Shown one piece after another: positions 11,534 through 22,700 of a stretch of DNA of 64,000 nt (positions are counted from its first letter, which is position 1; each line of letters opens with the position of its first letter). Position numbers and translations under genes: made by a program. Source of the stretch: Otatea glauca (lineage: Eukaryota; Streptophyta; Magnoliopsida; Poales; Poaceae); contig CM070725.1 in the NCBI GenBank assembly GCA_036346275.1, forward strand, positions 34,906,104-34,970,103, in the 5' to 3' direction. The notes under the pieces are model-generated. The model was not told the origin of the DNA and made no database searches. It worked only from the letters and a program-made list of their open reading frames with translations.

Positions 11534-12613
11534 ATGGATCATTATTCGACAAAACCGTGTGTGTTCGATGGTGTTGATTTTCAGTTTTGGAAGGCCAAGC
11601 TGGAGGCGTTCATCCAGACGCAGGGCTTTGCAATTTGGGAGAAGGTTCACAAGCCGTACGAAGTCCCTGAGAACGACAATGTCAACGACGCCAATCGCGC
11701 ACATGTTGAAGCAAACAGCAAGGCTCGCAACTTGATCATCCAGGGCTTAGGACGCAACGATTTCGATCGAGTGGTTCATCTTCGATCTGCATATGAGGTA
11801 TGGAAATCTCTTTGTGACTATCAAGAAGGATCAAACACTGTCAAAGATGTTAGCCAAGATATATATAAGAAAGAATACATGCGATTTGAGATGAAGCCTG
11901 GTGAGTCGCTAGATGATTTCTTTGCACGTTTTAATAAAATTCTTAGTAATTTGCATGCTGTTGGAGTTAGCTATGATGATGCTGCTAATGCTCGACAATT
12001 ACTTGGTGCTTTAGACATGTCTATTTGGGAGATGAAAGTTACATCCATTAGAGAATCAACTGTCATGAATATACTTACTTTAGATGTTCTTTTCTCTAAA
12101 TTAAAAACTCATGAATTGGATGTTCTTGCTAGGAAGAATGATCACAAATCAATTGCTTTGACCTCCCAATCTAGCATGTCTCATAATAATGCTTCTTCAA
12201 GTTTTGCCTTGTCTTTCTTGTCTTCACTAACCGATGAACAAATTGAGGAATTTCCGGAAGAAGACTTGGCATCACTCTCTTCTCGTTTTAATAAAGCTTT
12301 GCAGAATGTGAGAATGAGGAAGAGAGTTGGTGGTGGCCCTCCAAAATGCTATGAGTGTGGTGATCTCAACCACATTCGTTCAAATTGTCCTAAACTTGAA
12401 GGTAAAGCAGCAAGGGAGGAGAAGGACAATGATAAAAGAAAAGAGAAGAAGAAGTTCTCTCCAAGTGATAGAAAGAAGAAGAGCTTCATCAACCGCAAAG
12501 TTGTCCACCGGGTTCTTTCCGCTCTCGAACAAGTAAATCTGAGCGATGTGGATTCGGAGAAGATGACACAACAATTCCAAGCAAGCATGAATGGACAGGG
12601 TTGTGTCTCATGA
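11534..12613 (+). CDS. gag: Copia Gag, N-terminal part with zinc knuckle
   Basis: ATG 11534 opens MDHYSTKPCVFDGVDFQFWK, the usual start of a Copia-type Gag (UBN2 family), 53 nt after the LTR. The conserved Gag core covers roughly the first 200 residues. A CCHC zinc knuckle, CYECGDLNHIRSNC (starting at nt 12347), follows, then a basic Lys-rich tail. The frame ends at a TGA at 12611-12613, but the next frame continues the protein from about 12586 (HEWTGLCLMTKSS). A single-base shift near 12580 has therefore split one longer polyprotein. Gag packages the element RNA in cytoplasmic particles. The frame is otherwise open, consistent with a fairly young insertion. Confidence 0.85.
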   Translation: MDHYSTKPCVFDGVDFQFWKAKLEAFIQTQGFAIWEKVHKPYEVPENDNVNDANRAHVEANSKARNLIIQGLGRNDFDRVVHLRSAYEVWKSLCDYQEGSNTVKDVSQDIYKKEYMRFEMKPGESLDDFFARFNKILSNLHAVGVSYDDAANARQLLGALDMSIWEMKVTSIRESTVMNILTLDVLFSKLKTHELDVLARKNDHKSIALTSQSSMSHNNASSSFALSFLSSLTDEQIEEFPEEDLASLSSRFNKALQNVRMRKRVGGGPPKCYECGDLNHIRSNCPKLEGKAAREEKDNDKRKEKKKFSPSDRKKKSFINRKVVHRVLSALEQVNLSDVDSEKMTQQFQASMNGQGCVS

Positions 12614-13557
12614 CTAAAAGCAGCGACAACTTCACCGATGATGATCATGACAGCGACTTCAATGAGATAGAACCTTCTTACGATGAATTAGCTATTGCTG
12701 TTGATCGTCTTGGTAAATTGCTTGATAAACGTAACAAGAAAATTAAAAAACATGAGGTTCTTGTGGAATCTTTGAATGCTGAAATTGCTAGACTTAAATC
12801 TTTGATTCCTGATGATGATGCTTGTAAATCATGTGACTTAATTTATTCTGAGCTTACTTCACTAAGAAATGTTCATGCTTCAACTCTTGATAAGCTTAGA
12901 GATGAAATTGAGAAGAATGAGAAACTTGTTACTTTGAATTGCAAACAAATTAAAGATGCTAGTTGCTCTACTTCTTATTTGGATGAATCAACTTCTTGTT
13001 CTAAATGTTCAATTCTCGAATTGAAGTTGCATGATGCTAATGCTAGAGTTTCTCAAATGACAAATAATTTGCTCATACATGAGGTTCTTTCATGCTCAAC
13101 TTGTCGCAAGAAAAAAGGAAAAGTGGACGTTCCCTGTAATAATTGTTTAACTCTTTCTCGAAAGGTTGATTATTTGGAAAAATCTTTAGAATGTTTCACT
13201 AAAGGAAAGAAAAACCTAAACATGATTTTGGATCAATCAAGGGTTAGCATTCATAACAAAGGTTTAGGTTTTGATTCTTATGCTCATCATAAATCACATG
13301 CTCCCACTGTTGTTAAGGCACTTGAAAGTGGAAAATTTGAAATTATCAATGAGCCTAAGAAAAATGTTTTTAAGTCTGCTGGAGTTTTATCTTCTACTAT
13401 AATGAATGCAAATGTTGCTTCTACTTCTAAAGCTAAACATCGTGTTAAGTACACTTGCACTCATTGTGGTAGAGATGGACACTTAGTAGATTTTTGCTTT
13501 AGAATAGCCAAACAACAAAAGAAAGAAAAGGCTAAGGCTAGGTTTAATTTCAGATAG
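12598..13557 (+). CDS. Copia Gag, C-terminal part: coiled coil and second zinc knuckle
   Basis: This frame is +1-shifted relative to the N-terminal Gag part and overlaps its end. It encodes about 318 residues dominated by heptad-rich coiled-coil sequence with repeated Cys-x-x-Cys pairs (for example CKSCDL, CSTCRKKKG, CNNCLTLSRK). It ends in a second CCHC knuckle, CTHCGRDGHLVDFC (from nt 13456). Long Gag polyproteins with a distal second knuckle occur in SIRE-type Copia elements. After the TAG at 13555-13557 the same frame reads on to about 13755 with Copia-like residues (SQYWIPKCFISNP), so the stop may be a later mutation. No protease follows. Confidence 0.75.
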   Translation, partial: GLCLMTKSSDNFTDDDHDSDFNEIEPSYDELAIAVDRLGKLLDKRNKKIKKHEVLVESLNAEIARLKSLIPDDDACKSCDLIYSELTSLRNVHASTLDKLRDEIEKNEKLVTLNCKQIKDASCSTSYLDESTSCSKCSILELKLHDANARVSQMTNNLLIHEVLSCSTCRKKKGKVDVPCNNCLTLSRKVDYLEKSLECFTKGKKNLNMILDQSRVSIHNKGLGFDSYAHHKSHAPTVVKALESGKFEIINEPKKNVFKSAGVLSSTIMNANVASTSKAKHRVKYTCTHCGRDGHLVDFCFRIAKQQKKEKAKARFNFR

Positions 13558-13759
13558 GCACGCTTTACTCCTCATTATGTGTCTAGGGTGATGCAAACAC
13601 CTTTTGTTGCTAGAAACATGAGACATGTTAAAACTGCTTTTGTGTATAAGCATACTTGTGTTGTGCCTACTCGTCGTGTGTCTCAGTACTGGATTCCTAA
13701 ATGCTTTATTTCTAACCCCAGTGCCGAGGCCTCGACATCTTCTAGTGCTATGTAGGTTT

Positions 13760-15040
13760 TTCAGATGCGGGTTGGAGAACATAAGCTTAGTAGATCTTGG
13801 TCTTTTGCAAGATGTGATCAAGACTTGGATGGTTCTCACCCTTGAGATGGCCTTCAAGAGGAATGTGCGATAATTCTTCGCCTACTTTGTGAGCTATTTT
13901 ATACACTCATATCTTTTACATTCACAGATATATAATTATGGTATGAGATGAGATGTTTGCTTATATGCTCATATGTATCCCTTGGCATGTTCAATCATGT
14001 TATGTCTTATATCGTGCCTTTTCATGCTTAGTATTTATTTATCATGATTCATACTTGTGCTTAATTGAACATACCGTGGTAACTCAAACACATGTATATC
14101 ATCACCTGTCTTTTGATTTCATTGGTTATTCGTTTAAGGGGGAGTTAATGGACTTTTGGTGAAAATTTCTTTCGTTTGCCTATTGGGAGGGATTTTCTTT
14201 CAGACTTTTGTTTATAAAATTAATCCCATTGGGTGACAATTTTGAAGAAAGTTTTTAAGATGGTTTGTTTTGAGGGGGAGTTTGTGAAAACTTTGTAATA
14301 TTTTGTAACATACTTTTTATTTTGTGTGTTCTTAAATGAAAAATGAAAAAAATAGTGAAAAAGTAATGAGCATTGTATTTGATACACATATGTCATTTGA
14401 AGCCATGTTTATGCTACAAGGTCTGTGCAACTTAATATTTATGCATATATGGTGTAGTTTATGTCATAACTATTTAATTGGAATGACAACTTGAAATAAA
14501 TCTTGTCATGGTTGAACTTTCTTGTCTATCTTGATCCTGCTCAAAAAGTGCTAAATATGAAATTTATCAAAGTTAAGTGCTAAAGTTCAAAGTGTGATTG
14601 TTGATAAATGCAAGATCAATGTTATGTACTATTGCACTTCTTTTTTACGAGATTGCTTATCATTGCACTTTGATATGAACTTAGAAGAGGTTGTGTATGA
14701 CCGAAACTATGAAACCTTAAGCTTGTGATTGCTTGGCATGGTTGAAAAGTAAGGCTGATGGTGCATATAATTCCTTGCAATTGTTATTATTGCAATCAAT
14801 CAATAAGTCAGTTTTCCTTTACAAAAGGCATCAATGATTTGCACAAAATTTGTGTTTTGAGGTAGTTGAGTGAGGGAGATCATGCCATGCAATAAATTGT
14901 TAATAGTACTTGATTTCTAGTTATGCTTACTCTACATTGTCTTCGTGCAGATTTGAGGGTGCAAGTATTTTTGATAGCATGGTTTGGTGATGAATAATAC
15001 CCTTACTAAACCTGGAAGAGTTCCAGCCATGAGGTTGATT
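13760..15040 (+). other. Non-coding interior of the Copia element
   Basis: This stretch should hold protease, integrase, RT and RNase H in an autonomous Copia element, but none of their motifs is present on either strand. The sequence is AT-rich, with two 'aagggggagt'-like purine tracts (about 14137 and 14273) that resemble polypurine tracts. Confidence 0.7.
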
Positions 15041-15084
15041 TGAGCCGTTGGAGTGAGCCGGCTCGGCTCGCGGCTCGAGCCGAG

Positions 15085-15502
15085 CCGGCCAAAAATAATT
15101 ACATCCGGGTCCTTTTTCGAAAAAAATTACATATAGGTCATTTTCTCAGGAAAAAATTACAGTTAGGTCCTTTTTCCGAAAAAAGACTATATATTACGTA
15201 TAGGTCCTTTATGCGTTTTTAAGGCTTGCGCTCGGGTCCTTTTACCAAAAAAAATTTACTATTAGGTCCTTTTCAGGAAAAAAAAACTTTCGGGTCCCTT
15301 TTTTTAAAAAAATTATACATCGCATTTAGGTCCTTGTTGCGTTTTTCTAGCATTACGTTTAAGCCCTTTTGCTGAAAAAAGAATTACGATTAGGTCCTTT
15401 TCGGGAAAAAAAACCTTCGGGTTCCTTTTTTTTAAAAAATTTATACATCGCATTTATGTCCTTGTTGCGTTTTTCTAGCATTACGTTTAAGCCCTTTTGC
15501 AG
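15085..15502 (+). repeat. Tandem repeats in the Copia 3' region
   Basis: Many copies of 'aggtcctttt...gaaaaaa' alternate along the stretch. The clearest pair is a ~120-bp tandem duplication (15256-15372 and 15383-15502), each copy running through cgcatttaggtccttgttgc and ending taagcccttttgc. Confidence 0.8.
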
Positions 15503-16038
15503 AAAATACAAAATCCTTTTCAGGTTCTTTTCGCGCGTTTTCTCGATTTGCTCGTGTGTAGAGCGTCGATCGCGCGTTTTCTCGATTTGCTCGCGTGAAG
15601 AGCGACGCCCGCGGCGTGGCATGCCGCGTATAGGTTTCTAGTTTGCTACATTTGTGGATGATTTAGATTGCTCATTACATACAAAAAATGTCAAACTTAA
15701 AAAATTTATTTTCTCTCTTTTGTATTCTTGATGAATCCATTGTCAAAGGGGTAGAATTTTGCCACTTTGGAGAATTTTGGAGAACTTTATACATGCTTTA
15801 CACATGCACATGTTCTTGTATAAGTGGTATTCATTCATTCACTCACATTTTTCTTCTTAGGGGGAGATTTTTCTTATTTTCATCTAGGGGGAGTTTTTCA
15901 CTTTGCATATTTGTCAAAGGGGGAGATTTTGTGTTTTTCACTTTGGCTTTTGATTTGAGAACTTTTTGATTTCAAAATTTATTTTTGTGAGGTGAACGCC
16001 AATATTCAATTCTAAATGGTGTTGCCAATGTTTTCATC

Positions 16039-16048
16039 AAGGGCGAGA
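16039..16048 (+). other. Polypurine tract of the Copia element
   Basis: AAGGGCGAGA lies immediately before the 3' LTR start at 16050 and corresponds to the usual AAGGGGGAGAT tract with one substitution. It primes plus-strand DNA synthesis. Confidence 0.8.
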
Positions 16049-16049
16049 T

Positions 16050-17281
16050 TGTGAAATCATGTGCTGAAAAATTGGCTTAGTGATGAAATTGGCATTGCAA
16101 AGTGGTTGTGCTTATGGCATGTGTGGTGCTTATGTATGTGCTGTTTCATATGATCACTTGATATGCTTGTGATAGCATGGTAATGGTTTTGCTTGATGCA
16201 ATGCGCTCGTGTGAGTGGTTGCATGGATTGATCTTGAGTCAAGTCGTGGACTTGTGCTCGTACACAGTTTTGTGTTTGTTCATGTGCAGGTATTGCTTGA
16301 GGATGAACGTGGTCGATGACGGGACCGAAACTAGGTTCGTGGGTGAACTGAGGTTCGAGACTAGGTTCAGGGAGGAATCGAGGTCTTGGTGGTCAAGAAT
16401 GTCATGCGGGACGTTCGGGCTAGAGAACGGTGCACATGAAGGCTGGTTAGTCACGTGAGTGCGGCAGGTGGGCCATACGCGTGCAGTTGTAATTGTTTGG
16501 GGTAGTTTGCATGTATTGGACCAGGTGGATATGCATGCGAACTATTGCTCATTATAAATAGGAGAAGGATGTCTCCTGTTTAGATGAGAGAGTTGAGTAT
16601 TAGGGTTTGTACTCTTTTGTTGGGAGTACTGTAACTAGACTAGCGAGAAGAAATAAAAAATCAGAAATTCCTTCAGCCGACCCGAGCATTGCCGGAGGCG
16701 GAACTTTCTCGGTGCTACAGTAAACGGTGAACTACAATACTTCGGTGAAGCTACAGTGATCCGCCTTACTGTTCATATCCCGTTTCTGGTTTGTTTGCCC
16801 CGTTTTTGTTTAGTAGATTGAATCATTGTCTATCTTCATTCTTTGAGTTTCTTCTTGGTTTGACCCATCCAAAACCTTCCTAGGGCATTAATTTAGAGTT
16901 CCTGAAAGTTTCGTTGGTTAATCTTTTGTAGATTATGATTAATCACGAAGTTAGGGTTTGATCAGTTCTCGTCATAATCTGTCATAGTAAGCTTGTGAGG
17001 TTAATAACTTTTGATTCGTAGGTTCTTTAGATCTGCATCTTTTTTTGTTAGATTCGTATTGCAATATTATTTCTACAGTTCAATTTTCAGGTCAATCCGA
17101 CGGTTGGATCTCCAGGAATTCGTGATTTACTGAACGCATCTACTCTATTTTGTTGAATACGAAAGCAATTATTTGAGCCCGAATTGGGGTGAATTTTTAG
17201 TTGATCAAAAAATTTGTTTTTAGCTTCTGCGCCATCATTCACTCCCCTCTGATTGCTAGTTTAGTGTATATCGATCCTACA
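16050..17281 (+). repeat. 3' LTR of the gag-only Copia element
   Basis: 1232 bp, starting TGTGAAATCATG and ending TCGATCCTACA. It matches the 5' LTR closely and is followed at once by the acatc target duplication. Confidence 0.93.
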
Positions 17282-18084
17282 ACATCTAGTGCTAAGCAAT
17301 CTATAATCATGTATGCCTAATTACCAATTGAGGAAGATGCATAATATCAAGAAGACACAACCATAGCATAGAAGTACTAAAATAATATATCAATCCATGT
17401 CTTAAGTTACACCAAGATCCGCACACCCAAGGAAGAAAAGATGATTACTCCATACGAGGATCGGAGTTACACATGGTTATCGATGAAGGAGAGTTGAAGA
17501 GGGAGATGTGGGGAAGGACTGAGATGGTAGTGCGAGGCAGTGCAAAGGCGGTGCCGGTCATCGCTAGGGTTGATCTGTTCTGTGCTTTTGGTAGCTCGAT
17601 GAATTCTTAGATGGCTAACTCTATTCTCATGATTCCGACGAATTTCAATGGATTCCTTGGATGGTCACGGTGTGGTAGAGTGTCCTTATATTGGATCCCT
17701 AGAAATAGTTCTGGTCGAAAACAACAAGGAGAGAGGGTAAGAGCTGGGCGGCGCAAAGGGTATGTGAGGCGGCACTGGACTCTCCACCGACTCAAAGTTG
17801 GCTCTCGAACCTTCCAGAACATGTGTCAGTCAGTGTTGGGCTAGCACCTATTGCGCTTTATCCTTGGGCTACAATTTAGGCCAATAATAGGGTCTCGAAA
17901 CTCTGAGCGTTGGCTGACGCAGGCCCAATACCAAGCAGAGTAGGGTCCTACAGATCGGGTTTCCATGGCTTCTGGGCTTCATAACTCTTTCCATTGGCCT
18001 CCAATTTGGGGAATAATATATAAATTTTGATCATTTCGACAAGGCAGACACCATGGTGACCTCCAATTTGTTAGCTGATGAACT
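17282..18084 (-). mobile_element. Gypsy retrotransposon remnant, outer piece 2
   Basis: Continues the sequence interrupted at 10238 by the Copia element and ends where CACTA A inserts (act target at 18082-18084). It contains 'ggcttctgggcttcataact' and 'tggcctccaatttgggg' blocks typical of the non-coding 3' part of grass Gypsy elements. No coding frame with a recognisable domain was seen. Confidence 0.4.
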
Positions 18085-18097
18085 CACTACTACAGAA
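18085..18097 (+). repeat. Left terminal inverted repeat of CACTA A
   Basis: CACTACTACAGAA. Similarity to the other end continues loosely inward through TACATCA (18101-18107). Confidence 0.92.
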
Positions 18098-18098
18098 T

Positions 18099-18612
18099 GG
18101 TACATCACTATCGCTTCATCTGTGTCAGTTCTTAAGTTTTTAAGGAAAAACGATTGTGATAGATGACATAGGAGAGGAATTAATAATAATCACTATCGGT
18201 TCTTAGGTTAGAAGTGATTGTGATGTAGCATTGAGAACATCACAATCGGTTCTTATGCGAGAAGTGATAGTAATATGCATGATCATCACTATCGATTCCC
18301 ACATAAAAAACGATAGTGATGAGCACGTGCACATCACTATCGGTTCTTATTTAATAAGCGATAGTGACAAGAATGCACATTACTATCGCTTCTCACAAAA
18401 GAAGCGATAGTGATGAGCATGCACATCACTATCGCTTCGCTAGTTATGTGGGAACCGATTGTGATGACAACGCTCATCATTATCGCTTCTTGCATAAGAA
18501 CCGACTGTGATGTGCATGATCACATCACTATCGCTTTTTATATGAGAACCGATAGTGATGTGCGTACACATCACTATCACTTTTTAATTGAGAACTGATT
18601 GTGATGTGCCTC
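18099..18612. repeat. Left subterminal palindromic array of CACTA A
   Basis: About ten to twelve units of the type catcactatcggttct...aagcgatagtgatg, alternating in orientation so that neighbouring copies form short hairpins, spaced about 40-50 bp. Subterminal arrays of this kind bind the CACTA-encoded proteins. A TATA-like TTATTTATACC follows at about 18610-18620, so the array also sits directly upstream of the transposase promoter. Confidence 0.9.
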
Positions 18613-19037
18613 GTTAGGTTATTTATACCACTCGAGCTGAACTCTTCTCTGTTATTGTTCCAGAGGAGATTTCTCCGCCGCCACCCGAAAAAATAGCTCA
18701 TATTCTGTGGTTGGAAGCAATACTTGGGTGATAAAATTTGAAATCCTCAAGGGTGGGTGTTAAGAGGGTAAATTTGAAGCCCTAACTTGAGGAGATTTCC
18801 CCTCATTTTGCAGAATTTGTGGTTTTCTTCAAAATATGAGCATTCCTTCAAACCCCTTCAATTTTGCACTATGTAATTTTGATATGTCGCGAAGAAAGTT
18901 TAGATTGCATTGGTATTGTGTATGTCCTATCAGATTTCACACCCTTTATTTGACAAGCACACACGTATTTAATTATCTTAATTTGTAGTGCTCTGATGTT
19001 AATATGAAATTACTATTGCTGTCACATAATGAATGTT

Positions 19038-19410
19038 AGGGTTTAGGCTGCGAAACCTATGTCTCCCATTCGAGGATGCTTATTTATATATATACCGAAC
19101 GAAATGGCATATTTATAAGCGAGCAGTCTCGAATTGTCCACGTTCTTTGGACAGTTCGAGGATATGTGGTTCGGGCAAGTTCCTGAGCTGTGTTGTACAA
19201 CTGCAGAGTAGATTTCGGTAGCGTCTCCCTGGTATTCTCTAGATACACACCCCACTTGACCTGTTGTTGAGACGTGTATATGGAGAATAGCGGGAAGATG
19301 CTGCCGAAATTTTCTCTGGAGTTGTATAACGGCTTAGAAACTTGTCCGAACCACATATCCTCGAATGGGATTAGGACCAAACCAATTTAGAGATTAGGAG
19401 TCATCGTTGG
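19038..19410 (+). repeat. Leader cassette copy 1 with a ~210-nt hairpin
   Basis: Duplicated at 30821-31188. Bases 19155-19365 fold back on themselves: gttcgaggatatgtgg pairs with ccacatatcctcgaat, gtacaactgcagag with ctctggagttgtat, and ggtattctct with the ggagaata side, leaving a small loop near 19257-19263. An extra small hairpin, cgaattgtcca / tggacagttcg (19130-19140, 19148-19158), lies just upstream, and cccattcgaggat (19065-19077) is the exact complement of 19357-19369. The cassette is in the untranslated leader or first intron upstream of the TNP2 ATG at 19706. Pairing was judged by eye. Confidence 0.85.
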
Positions 19411-19705
19411 TACCCTTGTTTTGTTTCGTCGTAGTCAAAAGATTTGCAAGCTACTGCACTATATAATTAGATTATTTGATATCATTGTTGATGTTAAAAA
19501 TGTATGTCTCCTATCTAGGGAATTGGAAGCTCTAAACCAGAGAAGAATCTAGGTATCGATCGGGAGTACATATTTTATATATCTTGGAACTTGTCCTCTA
19601 TTTTGCAAAGGTAATATTAATTGAAATGATGTCTCAATATTTCAAATAGCTAGCTAGATGTCGCTCTAGTTTTTCTTTAATTTATTGTGTGAAGTTTAAT
19701 TACAG

Positions 19706-22700
19706 ATGAACCGTAAGGAATGGATGTATGAGAAAAGTCGTGTGAGTGCTGAATTTCAGAGGGGTGTTAAGGAGTTCAAAAAAATTACCGAAGAGGATAT
19801 GGTGAGGAGGGGTGTAAACTTCATATATTGTCCTTACATTGATTGCACCAATCTGAGAAGATTTAACAACTCAGTTCAAATTGAGGACCACCTGATTCGA
19901 TGTGGCTTCGTGAGGAATTACACGTGTTGGATCCATCACGGGGAGACAGGTAGTACCCTTCCGGTATGCATCGAAGACACAGTGGAACCAGATGACGAGT
20001 TGCAGCTTGATATGTTTGAGGAGGAGAATTTGGAGCAAATGTTGCGAGATTTGGAGGGTAATTACACGAAAAGAGAGTTTGAAAAGTTTAAAAGCTTGAT
20101 GGAAGACGATGCCAAACCGCTGTTCACAGGTTGCAAAGCAGAATACACCAAGTTGGGTTCAGTCCTTGCATTGTTTGAACTGAAGGCAAAACACCGTTGG
20201 ACAGAAACAAGTTTCAATGCACTTCTAGATCTTCTATCGGATCTGCTTCCGGAGGGAAACGAGTTGATGTAACATATCAAAAATTAAAATAAAGTAAGAA
20301 ATTAAATTTTAGAATTTAATTATATTTATTAATGCTTTTTTCTGCATTTTCTGAATTATTCTGGATTTTCCTTGATTTTTGCTCTAATGGAAAAATCTTT
20401 ATAAGTAATAGTTAAACAACAATAATAAAAACTTACATTAATAAAATTTATACAAATCCCTGCTTGATATGGAGAGGTCTCTAGAGTCCCACCTCTGAAT
20501 TTTTAAAAGACAAGTAATCATAATGTGCAATAAATACCCAATTAATGTTTCTTGATTAGCAACAGTAATCTTGCCAAATTTAAATAAAAATAATCCTACC
20601 TTATATAGAGATAAAAATTTAATATTATATTCTAAATAGATAAATAAATCTACATTAAAATATTAAAAAATAAAAAATAAATTTTAATATATTTAAAAAT
20701 GCAAAAACAGAATTTCTAAAAATCTAAGAATTACAATGTCAGAATTTTTATAAATGAAATACAAAAGATCTCAAATTTAAATATTTACTGATTGACTATA
20801 TGGCCAAGAGGAACTCGTATAAAAAGTTTCATAAAGTTTTGATAAGATATAAGTCCTCTGATAAATTAAAAACAGAAAACCCAATTCTGAGCACAGTGCC
20901 TTGTCAGAATTTATGTAAATTCTGTGCAAATTATTTTTTTCTGAAATTTCTACAGTGTGAAGGTAATTATCCAAAAGTCTGTGAGAAAAATTATCAAAAT
21001 TTTACCATCAAGCATTGATGATCTTTTAAAGCCCAACATCATTGCGAGAACCCTGAATAAATGAGGTGGTTTTGCATCCCTTCACTGACACAGTACTTGA
21101 GGGCCCGCTTGACAGACCTTCTTCCTCCCTGAGATAAGCTCGAGCCAGCAGTAAGCTTCCTCTGTTTTTGGTCATAACAAGTAAAATCAAGCCACCAATT
21201 GATTGCAAAAATTTATGGCACCGATGTCAGCAATCAATTCACTGCCATGCTGAGCAATGACATGACTCCAAGTCTCCTAGCCTAGCACCCCTCTCTGCAA
21301 ACCTATGTAACTGCCATAACCGGCCATCTCCTCTCCTGTGCCAAGCCGCAAGAGACCAGGCGAGTTCCTACTCGGGGAAGGGCTTATCCTCCTCATCTTC
21401 AGCTATAAAAGCCATCCCAAGCCATCCAAGGCAGTGCATTGCCAAGCCATTGCTCAGTTGCGCCCTCATCTCCCTTTGCTTTCGCCATTAACGAGAGCTC
21501 CAGAACTCAGCCAAAATCAAAATCCACTTGAATCATTCAGCCAAATCTTAATTGCCTTCCACCACGGCATCAACAAGGATCAAGGATCAAAAGCCCTCAA
21601 CAAATTCTAGAACTCCTTGTGTGAAATCTTGCTGCCACCGTGCCCCTTCCTCCTCGCAACCGGCCGCTGGTGGCGTAGCTACCCCGCACGTCTCCACTCC
21701 AAATAACAGGTAAAATGGAACGCTATAAGATCTCTGATGCTCTCACACCGCTTCTTTCCAATCGATATTTCATCATTTTGGTTCGCACCTATCTAGCCAT
21801 GGTGGTCGCCGCATGAGCTCGGTGGTGACCCACCTCTGCTTGCTGCCAGCAAATGAGAATTCTATCCCTAGATGCGCAATAAGCCGGAGAAGCTTTCCCT
21901 ACTACCCATTCGCCGATCCCGGCTACCCTTCACCGCCGGCGAGCCGAAGAACAAAATCCCCTGTTCAGTGTCTCTGCTGAATGGGTCCCCAATGTCAGTG
22001 GCACGAAGCCTAGCAGTCAAATGCCTGAGTATGTCTTTAGTCTCCAGAAAACGTATTTCCATATTTTGCTTCATTTTCCAAGCCCGAGTTAAATCAAATA
22101 GCTATAACTTTTGAACCATAGTTTCAAATTGAGTGAAATAAATTTATATATTCATATAAAATAATTTAGTTTCTGAATATGCAAAAACATTGTGAAAATG
22201 AACTATGTGTAAATTTTAAATTTAAAGTTAAAGAAAGGGGTTCAAAATATGCTATGAACAAAGTTTCTGCAAGCATGCTTAGAATTAAATGAAACCAATT
22301 TTATTGGAATACCTAGACTTCCAGCAACTCAAATATATAAAAATATTTAAATATCATCTTTGTTTGAATCACTTTCTATTAAAGGTTGTTTTTAATGCAT
22401 TATATATTCAAGAATGTATTCTTTGTACAAAAGAAATCCAACATGAGAATAATTGATTTCCAAATACTAATATGTCAGTAGATTATCTGAGTATGCTAAA
22501 ATATTTAAGAAATAATCTTGACATAAATTGTTTCATGAATAAGAATGAGACCCTAGTGCAAAAGTCATGTACATGCATACATTCCAGAATGATCATTTAT
22601 GCTATTTCAGCAGCAAATAAAATATCTCGTCTAAACACTAAAATATCAAAGTTTAGAATTACTCTTCAAAGTAAATACTATAATATTCTAAAGAAAGAAT

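Larger units (their letters stand above)
10239..17281 (+). mobile_element. Full-length, gag-only (non-autonomous) Copia-type LTR retrotransposon
   Basis: Two complete LTRs (10239-11481 and 16050-17281), a primer-binding site, a gag region and a polypurine tract are present. The element is flanked by perfect 5-bp target duplications, acatc (10234-10238) and acatc (17282-17286). The LTRs look about 95-97% identical by eye, including a short deletion in the 3' LTR (ccatgttaggccagg against ccagg). There is no protease, integrase, reverse transcriptase or RNase H in the 4.6-kb interior. The element would therefore need enzymes from a relative. Gag features and repeated 'gggggag' motifs near the 3' end point to the SIRE/Maximus-like Copia group; that lineage call is inference. 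Confidence 0.9.

Noticed and set aside
18099..18612. Regularly spaced palindromic repeats resembling a CRISPR array (also 27984-29110, 46798-47345, 54563-54898 and 59727-60110)
   Set aside because: Spacers are short and not unique, units alternate in orientation, and the arrays lie in CACTA elements of a plant genome.
19155..19365. Match of the hairpin to the CACTA-derived miR820
   Set aside because: I looked for the miR820-type sequence as I remember it and did not see it. Only the general precedent is used, not homology.
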